From Fragilaria radians (taxonomy: Eukaryota > Bacillariophyta > Fragilariophyceae > Fragilariales > Fragilariaceae): a stretch of DNA of 64,000 bases. Of this stretch, positions 43,406-54,667 are shown piece after piece. Each line of letters starts with the position of its first letter. The stretch's first letter is position 1. The notes beneath the pieces were generated by a model, which did no database searches, was not told the origin of the DNA, and was given only the letters and a program-made list of their open reading frames with translations. Both the position numbers and the translations under genes were made by a program. The stretch covers positions 586,466 through 650,465 of the forward strand of contig CAAAJI010000010.1 in assembly GCA_900642245.1 (NCBI GenBank), given 5' to 3'.

Positions 43406-44944
43406 ACTTTTCAAGCAACGCAAAAAGGACCAAATATTCTTTTTCTACATTGTTTCCGACTCCAAAAATTAGAGAGCTATTGCGATTCAGCATTAACCTG
43501 AATTTGAGAATGACTTCGCACATTTTGCAACTTTTCATCGATCTGATCACAACCGTAAAGCATGTACACAGCAAACTATTAGGCGAGAATAGTTTTGCAG
43601 ATAACAAATAATCATTTTTTTATTGAACTTAACTGCTGCAATCCCATGGTCTTGCCATCAATGTAAAATTTCCTTTCGTTGTTATCAAATGAGTCACTAA
43701 CTGAGAGGACACATAGTGTGAGCGGAATTTTAGGATTGCATGCAACACTAAACTATGATGTCAATTCAAAAAGATTCCTAATTCAATTTAGTGGACAAGC
43801 TAGCTAGTAATTTAAGAAAGCAGGTGGCTAGGAAAAGAGGAAAAAAAGCATTTGTTGTTTAATTGGTACCTTTGAAACTTAAAAAGTAGAACTCACATTA
43901 TTCTTCGTGGTGCTGAGAGTGACATTTTAGATGATAAAATCTTTCGAAGGTATTGCGAACATTTGCCACACGTGATCAATGACAATTTAGGGAAAACCAG
44001 TGACTGGTATTAAATTACTATGATCCCCATTATTTGTATCTTATAACACTAAAACTTTTGTAACGGTTATTCTATGACTACATTACAAAAGTAAGTTAAT
44101 TGTATGTTGCCTACACTAAATATAATGTACTCTAATGACTATCTATTCATGGAGAAAAAAGACAAAGATGCTAAGCAGGGCAAATGTGAGAGAGTTGTAG
44201 TATGATAAATTTACTTAAATTGATATTTTGATATCAGCTACAATGAAAGTGATTCCTAGCCTGTATTTTTACGCTTCCATATGCATTGGCTTTATGTTGA
44301 GTAATGAATAGACACAATATGACATAATAGTCTAATTAAGAGAATTTCTATAATTCGATCTTGTATTCCTTTTGCATCTTCAAATCTTGGAGAGTTGGAG
44401 TGAAACATGATTCAAATTATTTAAATCATGGTAACTTCTGCCTAAATTGTTACAGCGGTCCTGGAAAGCAAACAATATTTTTTCATCACAATATTTGACT
44501 TAGGAGGTGTTAATTTTTATCATTAAAAATTGTGGAAGGAATGAAAGGGACAGTTAAATTGTCACTGTCCAGAAATGCATGTTTAAATACATAGAATATC
44601 CTTGTTCTCAATGTGCTTGTACTCATAATTAGGGAGGTCTCAATTACTGGTACACTAATGCATTGCATAGTCAGTTAACTAATTTTTAGACTGAATATTG
44701 CGCATAACCTTTTATACTAGATATTGTATTCTGGATTCACACTGCAAAGTTTGTCATCATTCAATGATAGCTTCAACCAGTGCCTGTCGCTGGTTTGTGA
44801 TAGAATACATAAATCTAGTGATACCACTTGTGTATGCCTTGCACCATTATCATAAGATCTCTGATGATCAAAAACATTGAGGTTATCTTGTTCAATATGC
44901 TACCTAATGCGGCCAAAAAGCCAAAATGAAGCTTGTGAATAGAA
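43406..44944. other. intergenic, no gene seen
   Basis: About 1.5 kb of AT-rich DNA. Frames at 43383-43611 and 44698-44880 have no domain. The right end leads into an LTR-like repeat, so part of this may be decayed element. Confidence 0.4.
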
Positions 44945-45197
44945 TCACATATATTTATGATATCTTTATCATCTATATTAGTATGTACTAGCAATGCTTG
45001 ACGTCTCCAAATGTTGGTACAAAATAAAATTTTGTGAATTAATCTCTTTTCTAGATTAATTTGGTGTGTTTAATTATAATCTTAACGTATTGTCTTCTAG
45101 GATTGTAGAATATAGTAAAAATTAAAATTCTTCCGGTAAATTACCAAATACATATTAACTTCTATCTACAGGATAGGATAGATATATTAGCACATCT
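44945..45197 (+). repeat. LTR-like dispersed repeat, copy B (3' end intact)
   Basis: Same repeat and orientation as 4485-4715. The shared blocks are given there; the two copies differ at many positions, so they are old. Copy B ends GATATATTAGCACA, the reverse complement of the first 14 bases of copy A. Its own left end is eroded (TCACATATATTTATG in place of TGTGCTAATATATC). No pol sequence was recognised next to it, so it may be a solo LTR. No target-site duplication is visible. Confidence 0.6.
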
Positions 45198-45615
45198 GAA
45201 AGCAACACTCACTATTCTAAATCCAGAATTGTTGTTCCCTGACATGTGCTGGGAGTGGAAGTTGATCATTTACATTTTGAGCTTTCGTGGAGCTTATTTC
45301 TGAATAATGACCTCGCATCCGTCGATTTCATTGTAAACTGTTTCTTTGATTGGATTTGTCTTTTTGCATTGCCATGTTAGACAAGATATAGATCAATGCT
45401 GGTATTGAAGCTGAGTGATCTCATTGAATGTCTGAATCATGTGTGTCTAAAGTATTAGACTAAGCTTTGTGCCCTTACTTACTAGTTTAAAGGAGAATTG
45501 ATTAGCCGAACTTTATGAAACATTTTAAATAAGTTTGAAAGACCTATTTTAAACCCTGCTATATGAAGAAAAGATATTCTTTACTGTACTTCAAATGACT
45601 TCTCAAGGTCATTGG
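45198..45615. other. spacer downstream of the desaturase gene
   Basis: About 420 bases with no coding frame; the 3' UTR of the desaturase should lie at its right end. Confidence 0.45.
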
Positions 45616-47083
45616 CTACATTGTGGGTCCGTATTTGAGAAAGTCAACGACAAATTCATCAGATACATTCTGAAGATGATTCAATACTTCCATTGTCCCT
45701 ACCACAAGATCTGCCTCGTGATACTTCACTCCCCACTCTTTACAAAAAGATTCGACGAGCTTGTGCGCTTTTGGAAGGGAGTGACGTGGTAACGATGGGA
45801 ATAAGTGATGATCAACTTGATACTGTAGGCCACCACAGAACCAGTCAACGAACCATTGCGGAAAACCATGACCACCAATAATATTTCTGGTAGTTGTTAC
45901 CTGAAGTTTCCAGAAATCTGGACGACTAACTGCATCATATGTAGCCATTCCGTTATGTCCAAGTCCGAAAACAATCGCCAAAAATTGGCCACATGCACAT
46001 GTCATTACCATGAAAAAGTGTGAACCCATGAAGGAATGAAAAACGCCCATATCCTGAACAAACTACAAATACCCACATGTAGTGAAGAATAATGCCGCTC
46101 TTTTCCAACAACGGATACTGAAGCCCCTTAATTTTCATCTCCAATGCTGCATTTTCGGAGGCGGCACCAAGTCCAAACGCAATTTTAAATGATTCATTTA
46201 ACCATGAGAGACGAGCCAGCAACAATATAGGAAAGTACAGAAAAGCCTGATGCCTGATGAAAAATTTGACAACTGCTGAATCCTTGCCGTCAAGCGCCAG
46301 CTCTCGATATGACTGTGCTTGCTTCAGAGACCAGGCAAGCAACGGCATTGTATCGATATCAGGATCTCCATCTTGCGAGAGTGCTGAAGTGCTGTGCAAG
46401 TTCGGAACAGCATGGTGTCCATTATGCTTATTTTTCCACCACTGTACTGAGTAACCCTGCATCAGGTTACCCCAGTATACCCCTGCCAAATCACCATACT
46501 TACGGTGACGGAATACCTGATGGTGAAGGCAATCGTGGGCCAACCAACCACACTGTTGAAAGAAGAGACCCATTAACAGCGCTGCTCCCAAATGGACGAT
46601 GTAAGAGTCACTGAAACAGATCATAGCGCAAGAAATTGCCCAGAGGCACTGAGTAGATATAAACTTGTAGACATAGAAAAGCTTGCTGGATTTAAACAAT
46701 CCCATCATTACCATTTTCGCACGAAGATCCCTGTAACCCCTTTCGAAGTCAAGCTGTTGACTATCTTTATGGGTAACTGACTCTGGAATGAGTTCTCCAA
46801 TTAAAAACTTCTTCATCATATTTTGAGATCCAGCTGCATGAAATGCAGCGAATATATCCGTCATGTCATCACCAGCATGGGTGTAGATCACAGCGCCGCC
46901 AGGATGTTCGTGCCAGTTGGAAACGTCATACACCTTATTCATGTACACAATCCATGCATTGTCTGGAGTGCAATGCTTCTTCACTTCGCTCCATGTATAC
47001 TTCTCCAGAGTTTTCGAAGTAAGGCTGGCGTCGTGTTTACCATTGTCAACAGTGACATGAGCTGAATCACCACCTTTTCCCAT
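45616..47083 (-). CDS. cytochrome b5-fused front-end (Delta-6-type) fatty acid desaturase, one-base frameshift
   Basis: ATG at 47083. With one base removed from the A5 run at 46039-46043 (T5 on the coding strand) the gene reads as one frame of 488 residues, against about 477 in Phaeodactylum Delta-6 desaturase. Cytochrome b5 domain at about 25-100 with the haem motif HPGG at 60-63 (DVSNWHEHPGGAVI). Desaturase domain with three His boxes: HDCLHH at 183-188, HNGHH at 220-224 and QVDHH at 422-426; the Gln opening the third box marks front-end desaturases. Long runs match diatom Delta-6 enzymes (GNLMQGYSVQWWKNKHNGHH, RPDFWKLQVTTTRN). It would insert the Delta-6 double bond in 18-carbon fatty acids at the ER, a step towards EPA and DHA. 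Delta-5 or Delta-8 regiochemistry cannot be excluded. As given, the sequence encodes two overlapping partial frames. The exact length match at the break argues for a sequencing error rather than a pseudogene. Confidence 0.87.
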
Positions 47084-48541
47084 TGCCTAAAATTCTTAAA
47101 ACTGTGAGACTTAAGGTGCAATGGTTTTGAAGTCTAGTCAGATTTCTTCAGTAGTACACAGATGCCGATTATTCCAAAGCAGACGTGGCACATGGTAGTT
47201 TAGACGCACACTCATTTCGCCTATTGTTTTTCAGAAGGATAAAACATATCAGAGGAAAAAGAATGTTGCTTGATTTCTAGGTATATTTTGAGTAACTCCG
47301 GTAAGTGTAGTAGAAATATTTTAGATTGGTCTTTTGTTGCTGTCACCAAATTTTAAAAAACCTATTTTTATAGGTTACAAGTGATGTCATGAATCCGGGG
47401 ATTTTCTTTTGCTGACAGATTCCGTATAGTGAACAAGCATCATCAAGAGGAAAAATGACAAGCGTACTTGAAAAACTGGATACGTCGACAATCTACAGTG
47501 TGTAGAGAAAGTTGCATACTGTCAACTAACAACACTCCTCACAAAATCATCTAAACTATATGTGAGAGGACAAATACTTAACAATAATACAAAGATACAA
47601 AACCGTTTTCAATTGACTTTGCAAGGTGAGCCCAAAATAAAATGTATTGGAATAAAGTCATCAATCATCGACGTGACGAATCAAAATTTCATCACCTGCA
47701 GTGATAGTGAATAAAGAACTTGAATCCTTTTTGTGACAAATTTCAAAAATGAAAATTCCTTCAAATAATTTCTGAATGCTAATATGCCGTTAATTAAAGT
47801 CTCAAAATACCAAATTTTAGTACACTAAACAGTTTCTAAGAAACTTGATGCAACGAAAACACAGGTCGCTTGATATTTCTGTTTTTCTTTTAAATCATCA
47901 AGCTATTATCATTCTAAAATGGTTTAAGGCACATGATTGAAGAACAAATAATGAGATCTATGAAAGTGAAAAATCGAATACTCAGCACAAGATAGAAACT
48001 TTATCTGGAGATCAGACCGAAGGAATATCGCAAAAGCAATACTGAAAGGGTAGATGCGTGTATCTACCAAAGAAATGCCCTGCATCAGGAATCTAATGAA
48101 TTTGAAAATTGATTTTAGAAAATGAATATGCTTGTGTTTCTTGCTATCCTTTTTGTCAGCTGACATGCTTGACAAGTATAACATAAGCGATCAACAAATT
48201 GTGCATGACATGCCCATGTCATGGTGCTTCTAAGCGTCTCTTCAATGACAATCTCTCTTCAGTACCAATATCACTTCAATGAAGTAAGATCTTTGGGCAC
48301 CAGGATAGCTCTGTTTGTCTTAATCATAGAGGGATGTGTATTTTATCATTGTAACAAAGAAGTTCCAATCCTTCAATATTCTGAGTAGAGTGATGTGACT
48401 GAGATATCCCTTGCCTCTAAATCCCTTGACAGTTCCTGTTCCTTGAAGATATGCAGTATGAGTTGCTAATTGTGAGTTACTAAATTTTGATTTTAAAAGG
48501 AATAAAAATGCTCCTTCTTCCTCGATCTTCAGAATCCTTCA
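47084..48541. other. intergenic, no gene seen
   Basis: About 1.5 kb of AT-rich DNA starting with the desaturase promoter region. An 86-codon minus-strand frame at 47924-48184 has no recognisable domain. The right half has repeat-like composition. Confidence 0.4.
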
Positions 48542-48798
48542 AAAAGGTACTTATTTTTTCTTCAAGGCGAAGAAGCCAGCATAATTCACGGTCTGACTCT
48601 TTTCAAGCCAAGCTATTAGTCTGTGAAGTCTATAATTGCCATCTTTAGAATACTTATGTCTAGTTGGGATTAAGTATCCAGCACAATATTTTACTTTCCT
48701 AAAAGGTATTTATATTTTTTGCAAGGCAAAGAAGCCAGCATAATTCACGGTCTGACCTTTTTTCAAGCCAAGCTATTGGTCTGTGAAGGCTATAATTG
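48542..48798 (+). repeat. local direct duplication, two ~97-base copies
   Basis: Copy 1 spans 48542-48638 and copy 2 spans 48701-48798, with about 62 unrelated bases between them. Shared blocks include GAAGCCAGCATAATTCACGG and TTTTCAAGCCAAGCTATT. They differ by scattered substitutions and small indels (for example GGCGAAGAAG against GGCAAAGAAG). No coding meaning was recognised. Confidence 0.85.
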
Positions 48799-51270
48799 GG
48801 CAACCCAGCAAGATAGTCAAATACTGTTTGTTGATTTCAATGGTCAATAATGATTCTCTGTTTAGTAGTTAAGTATCATCGTATTGGCCTGTTAGACTGC
48901 ATATTTGCTGCACCGAGCTAACCATCAAATGCAGCGGTGTAAAATTGAAACACTTTATCAAGATCTAGTTATGCTAAACGTGACTTGGCTATAATGACTT
49001 TTGTAGTTTGCCAGAGGCCTCTTGATGGTATGACAATTATACCAACATGACCTTACCTTAGGTGAAAGGGGCTAAAGAGTCACTTGTGTGAAATCATGTA
49101 TAGCAATACTAGTTGCCCGTAGCGACTGTGTTATTAAACCTACATTGCGCTTCCTTTCAGTTGGTCTTAATGTTAAGGGTGCCTTCAATCTTGTTGCGTA
49201 CCGAATGTTAAAATGTCTTGTCAATCTAAATATTCCAGATATTCTATTTTTTTCGCAAAGAACTTAGATGTTGAACAATTCCTTTTAGTGGTTAACGGCC
49301 ATACTAAGAGCAATTCTAGACTCAACGTAGATGGCAATGTTGGCAATGTCACGTTTGAAAAACATCAGGGGAATTTTATATATCTCAATATAGCTATTGA
49401 GATTACTTATCTTCATTGATGTGATAGTAGTCCATGTTGAAATCCATTGATGAGACAAAGGAGAAGTCTTCTATGGATCAGAGGATGTCCGAAATCTTGG
49501 AAATAGAAATGGGTGGCATTTCATCGAAGACTTTAATTTCGTGAATTTTGAGACAACTCTTTTTGTCCCGCTTTCCTTGAGAATTGCACTTTGCGCATAT
49601 TTTAATTCATTACTCTAGGAACAGAGAATGAGAAACGTGAGCTCTATTGCAGCTTTTGAATTTTTCTCATACTTCATCAGAAGTTATTCAAACTTTTGTA
49701 CCCCTGAAAAAAAAGAGAGATTTGTCTCTGAATTGATATTCATATACGATGTAAATTCAGAAAATGTCTGATTCTTCAATAACATTTTGGCTAACATTTA
49801 TGCACTATATGTTGAATGACTTATAACAGTCATCCACATCGCAACTTGCTGCTCATGATTAATATCTGGGGTGCGAAGTTCACACGGACTATCGGAACAA
49901 CCTGTTGGACTCCAAGCAATTTATTACTGTTATTGTCTTTCTGTGCTGTTTTGAGGAATTATTTTCATATGTATTGCTGCTACAGGTACTAGTATCCATT
50001 ACTGCTTTGTGTAAATGTTCTCCAGGCTCTACCATGAGGCCCACATATAGTATAGTAGTGGGATCCATTGTAGAAGTTTCAGCTCCGTAAAGTTTAATAA
50101 TTTTTCATCTGCAAGAAGCTCATTATTTTTGATGCAATTTTAATAGTTGATGTTAGTAGATGTTGAAATTTGTAGGGGTCTCAAGCCAATTTGTATTCTC
50201 TGCAGGTCACCACTGAATCTTTTGTTCATCTTTTTCTACTGTAGCACGTAAATGTAGATAGAATTTAAAAATTAGATCAGTGATAAACTATAAGATATTG
50301 CACCAAAAGTTCTTTTAGACCAATAAAAATACATCCCGTTCTCTTTGTTTGCTTCTTAAAGATACTTCATTACATCATGAAGAGAAATTTTATCTTTTCA
50401 ATTATTCCATTTTAATCAAGGTTTGAAGTCGATTAATATTAGGGCCACTAGTATACCAAAACTGCTCCCATTTCTTACCTTATATTAGAAACATATCAAC
50501 TATAAAGGCTACTTTCCCATCACCTGGACATGCACTCTTTGAATGAAGAATCTGCAGCATGGCACTAAATCCTGATTTTTCTTGAGTTTAATCCTTCATA
50601 TTCCTTTAAAGTTGTATGATATGGCAATAATTACTAAGAAAATACAAAAACATATTTTACAAAAAATCTTGGAAGCCGGTATTTTCAAGATGCAACAATT
50701 TGGTATCAAAAACCCTTTGTTTCCACAATATTCAAGATAATAATATTTTATTCCCTTTTAAGATACATTTTAAGTTTTCTTCCTTCTTTAGATGTCAACA
50801 AGGCTTGACAAGCATTTTATGCGTAAGTTAAACTGTGCGCGTTTCACAATTTTAAGGAAGTGACGACATGTACCACGAAGATTAAATTTGTTGACATTCT
50901 TTTCTTTGCTCTTAATCCGTCTTCGTATTGTTGGAGTACCTATCCATTAGTGATTTTGCAAATCCGCTTTTCATATGATAGACATCGGATAAAGTATTTG
51001 ATTTCAATTAATCTTTGCTCTGCTTCTCTTGCCTTTCGGAGTGGAAGAAAGATACTGGAACAAATTCACTCTTTGATTTTGACACAGCGATGTGTGACGT
51101 AAACGCGTAACAAAATATTGTGTGCCAACCTACAAGTGCGTTACTGACACTTCTACATCATTGTACTAGGGTAGCATCAGAACAGGAGTGATCGTACTGT
51201 AGCATGCCCGTACGACTAACCTGCATATGACATCATATGTCATCTTCAATCTTTCAAGTAAGAATCGACG
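48799..51270. other. gene-poor repeat-relic region
   Basis: About 2.5 kb with no intact gene, apart from the RT-like fragment annotated separately at 49157-49300. Small frames at 49213-49419, 49905-50090 and 50860-51102 have no domain. The last few hundred bases should carry the promoter of the membrane-protein gene at 51271. Confidence 0.35.
49157..49300 (+). mobile_element. possible non-LTR (LINE-like) reverse transcriptase relic
   Basis: One forward frame reads SVGLNVKGAFNLVAYRMLKC and then LVNLNIPDILFFSQRT before a stop. LINE-type RTs have a similar block, LDVKGAFD.V...rLl..L....IP, around the first catalytic Asp; here that Asp position is Asn (AAT at 49169). Only this block is recognisable, so the call is tentative. 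Confidence 0.3.
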
Positions 51271-52233
51271 ATGAGTTATCCTTTGTTCAAACAATGGGTA
51301 CTTGCCATGCTATCTGTTATAATAGGCATCACTACAAATTTGATAATCCAGGATATAGCCAAGAAGAATTTGACAGAGATTGGGGAAAAATGTCTGTCTG
51401 GGGATGTAGATGATCTAATCCCATTTGAACCGATGCTAGGAGGATCCTTCGTTTGTATTGTCAATAACTTGTTCTATGGTTTAAAACAAGTACCAGAGGG
51501 AATATTTGCTTGGTGTTGCATTCTAGCTGTGTACTTTCCTGTAGCTATCTTAGTAACAGTCGAAGCAACTCGAGTGGGAGTTCAAGGAATTCTGAAATAT
51601 CCCTTTTTCATCTTTTTCTTGTCCCAGTACATTGCGATAAGCGTGGCATTTCCATTGGTATGGGTCCCAATGTTCTTACTTTGGGGTAGAGGTAGTCTCC
51701 CTGGGTTCATTTCATATCATGCCAGCACAGCCATTTTTTCCGGACTATTTATCTCCGCCCTTTCATTTGCTTTCTTCGCCTTGGAACCACAGGCACATGT
51801 CTGGAGACTTGCTACTAGTCTTCTATTTGGACCTTTATTGCCTGTACCATATCTTACACTGTTTCTCCTTCCGTCTGACTCATCTGGTGCTTTGGATTCT
51901 TCAAACAGGATTATCAAATCGTACTATTCTGCAGCCTTAGTAAGCTTCTTACTTTGGTCGTCTTCCCTGTATCTTCTCTTTCAAAATTACGGGACTTCAA
52001 TGAGCATTATCGGTGTCTTATGGACCGAGACACACTTTTCAGTTCAGATCATAAATCTTGATTGGTTCGTTTGGTACTTGTCAATTTTGATAATTATCGT
52101 GGCAGAAAATTGGATAGACGGGAGCAAAACCATGTTGATGATGCCATTCTTAGGTCCCGGTGCTGCTCTTGCGATTACATTAGCTCGACAGGAAAAAGAT
52201 AGGTGCAGGAGAGTATCTCAGAAAGCAGATTAA
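51271..52233 (+). CDS. multi-pass membrane protein of unknown function
   Basis: Single exon, 320 residues, ATG at 51271. About eight hydrophobic segments can be drawn, roughly at residues 8-26, 78-102, 107-134, 150-168, 175-196, 217-240, 262-281 and 286-303. Short polar loops include an acidic one (GDVDDLIPFEP) after the first span. The C-terminal tail is basic (RQEKDRCRRVSQK). I do not recognise a transporter signature, catalytic motif or named family. Base and codon usage look like those of the neighbouring genes and the frame is clean, so a real gene is likely. Confidence 0.65.
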   Translation: MSYPLFKQWVLAMLSVIIGITTNLIIQDIAKKNLTEIGEKCLSGDVDDLIPFEPMLGGSFVCIVNNLFYGLKQVPEGIFAWCCILAVYFPVAILVTVEATRVGVQGILKYPFFIFFLSQYIAISVAFPLVWVPMFLLWGRGSLPGFISYHASTAIFSGLFISALSFAFFALEPQAHVWRLATSLLFGPLLPVPYLTLFLLPSDSSGALDSSNRIIKSYYSAALVSFLLWSSSLYLLFQNYGTSMSIIGVLWTETHFSVQIINLDWFVWYLSILIIIVAENWIDGSKTMLMMPFLGPGAALAITLARQEKDRCRRVSQKAD

Positions 52234-54667
52234 ATCCTATCATAATATCAGAGAGAGACAACGGGAGGAAAAGTATTAGTAAACTATTCAGTCTGTGCAA
52301 AAATTCAACTGGATAGATGACATTCAATATTTCTTCGTAGGAAATTCTGGGACAAATTAATCGTATAGAAAGCGAGTTAAAGTATTTTCCTAGTTTAATG
52401 ATAATCATCGGAGAAAACATTCTATGTAAAAATTCTTCGAGACAAGAGACTTTTTCAAAGAACATTCGGTACCCTCATTTCATAATTTACCTCAGCAATA
52501 GAGAATGTGGAACTCATCGCAATTGATAAAAGGATTAACTTCCAAGAAGATAGGAGAAAACTACTCATACAAACACTTGAGTTTGTGAGACCATTGCCAA
52601 TCACAAACAAAAATATATGAAGGATTTCACGAAAGAATGAATACATCACGACAAGTATCCACCCTCCCTAGGATATCCAATTTACTCTTGGCATGAATAG
52701 GTATTGAATTCATATCCGTAGGTATTTCCTTCAAGAAGGCATCCGGAAACCCATAACCATGCCATACGCCATACTTTAATCGACACAGAATAGTTCATTC
52801 CGATAATTAGACTCACCTAAATGGTTGATATAATAATGTAATACTAAATTGTTTGAGGATATTCACAAGTAATTTGTGAGCAGCATAGTTCGGGTGATCC
52901 GTATGGTCAACATTTTTAGCGTAGTTTGACAGTCCACATCATAGAATTCATGTTCTGGTGCCGTCAGAAAGGCAGCGATAGCAACTATTGAAATCAAATA
53001 CACGGTTTTGTTGTACTGATAGACATAGACATCATCAAACTTTGAGAAAAGCTTGTCTGATTAACATCATGATGGATGTAGAAAGGAATTATTCCAAATA
53101 TTTAGTAAATCTTGCTGATTTTTCACGCTTCAGATTTGATCCCACGTTGTCGCCAAGAGTTTTTTGCAAGCCAATTCATATCCATTCGTTCAAGGTTCAC
53201 ACATATAAAACCTACGGCTGATACGCACGATTAGTAACTTTCTTTTTGAAAAATCGCAGTTACTGGTTTGACCTTTAAAGTTAGCGTTAGGAGCCTTAAC
53301 CATAAGTATTGCCGATGAGGATAATTCACCTTTAGTTCACAAATATCATCCAATGTTGACTGTTCCGGGAACCATGCAATAACGTAAAGGCTAACACAAG
53401 TATGAGCTTTCAATGTAAAAGTTGCCCACATGATGTCATGAAGCATTGAGATGGGATGAAATGCAATTTAGATGCAAGGAAATGTCGAAATATCTTTTTA
53501 AAGTAGGTGCTTGACAACTTAAATAATGGTGCAACTCATTTGATTTTTTTCAGAAATCAGATACGTTGTAGGTGGTTCTGTTTTTCTTTTTGCCAGATCA
53601 AATGCCACAATTCATGGGTGTTCGGCAATCTAGATATTAAAACTGATGCCTAAAAAAACCAGCACATTGCTCTCTACCCCCTTCGTCAATCCAATTAAAA
53701 AATCATGCAAAATACTTTCCTCTACAAAATTTTCATTATCGAGACTCATAGTATACGATTTTGGTGACACCAAATTTATACATCACATAACATTCGGTAT
53801 CCTCAGAGTGATGTAGGTGGTTATCCATTTGATGTATCGCCGTAGACACAAAATCTAAGTTTTACACGGAATAATGATTTTCTCCGAATGTTTTTATTCG
53901 GCATTTCCCATGCTGGTTGTTTTCAAAACAAAATTCTTTTCAAATAGAGTGGTGCACGAAAATGACGCACGCGTATGTAGTCCAAGAATAGAATTCACGA
54001 TCAGATTCATTCGAAAAAAAACGTCGCTTCGAAGGATACACTTGCCGTTGAGAATTCTCACCTGAAAATTATAGGCTCGGATTCTCTCCCGGGAAAATTT
54101 CTTTCACCTCAGTGATTTGGTAGAAGCATCGTCACTCATCACATCTCTTGAGAAATTAGCGTTACATGACCTCATTCTCATTATCTATAAAGTCATAGTG
54201 CAAATGTTTTGTTTTAAAATCTTTCAAGTATGTAATTTAAATTTTACTAGATCCCGAATTCGAAACTTTACGCTTGTCAGCAAGGACTGAATCTCGTATT
54301 GTACGACAACCTTAGAACGCTTGATGACAGTATCCTAACTAGAAAATGTAGGGGTTGTTTTCTTTCCAAATGTTTAGTATTACGCTGTTAATAGAAAATT
54401 GAAATTATCCTTTCCATATCATCTTCAAGAATGCATTGCATGTCTCCTTAAGGTGAACGTAAGTAGTCATCCAGAAAATGAATTGCTGAACATAATTCCG
54501 GTATAGATAGAGGGTATTTCAACATCTCAAGCGTATGGTAAACAATAATGAATATTGATTACATGACATCAAATGCATCGATTGATTTCCCCATAAAACT
54601 CTTTCTTCTCAAGTTTCGCCTAGCCCTTTTGAAAATTTCGTTGATCTACTCATTAATTGTGCAGGGC
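52234..54667. other. intergenic, no gene seen
   Basis: About 2.4 kb between convergent genes. Several 60-96 codon frames on both strands (52175-52649, 52988-53221, 53231-53446, 53874-54065) overlap or lack any recognisable domain. Confidence 0.4.

Noticed and set aside
45616..47083. Two separate genes, one cytochrome b5/desaturase N-part and one desaturase C-part.
   Set aside because: The two frames together make one enzyme of normal length with a one-base shift at a homopolymer.
49213..49419. A 68-codon frame with a repeated Gly-Asn-Val look.
   Set aside because: It overlaps the RT-like relic in another frame and has no independent support.
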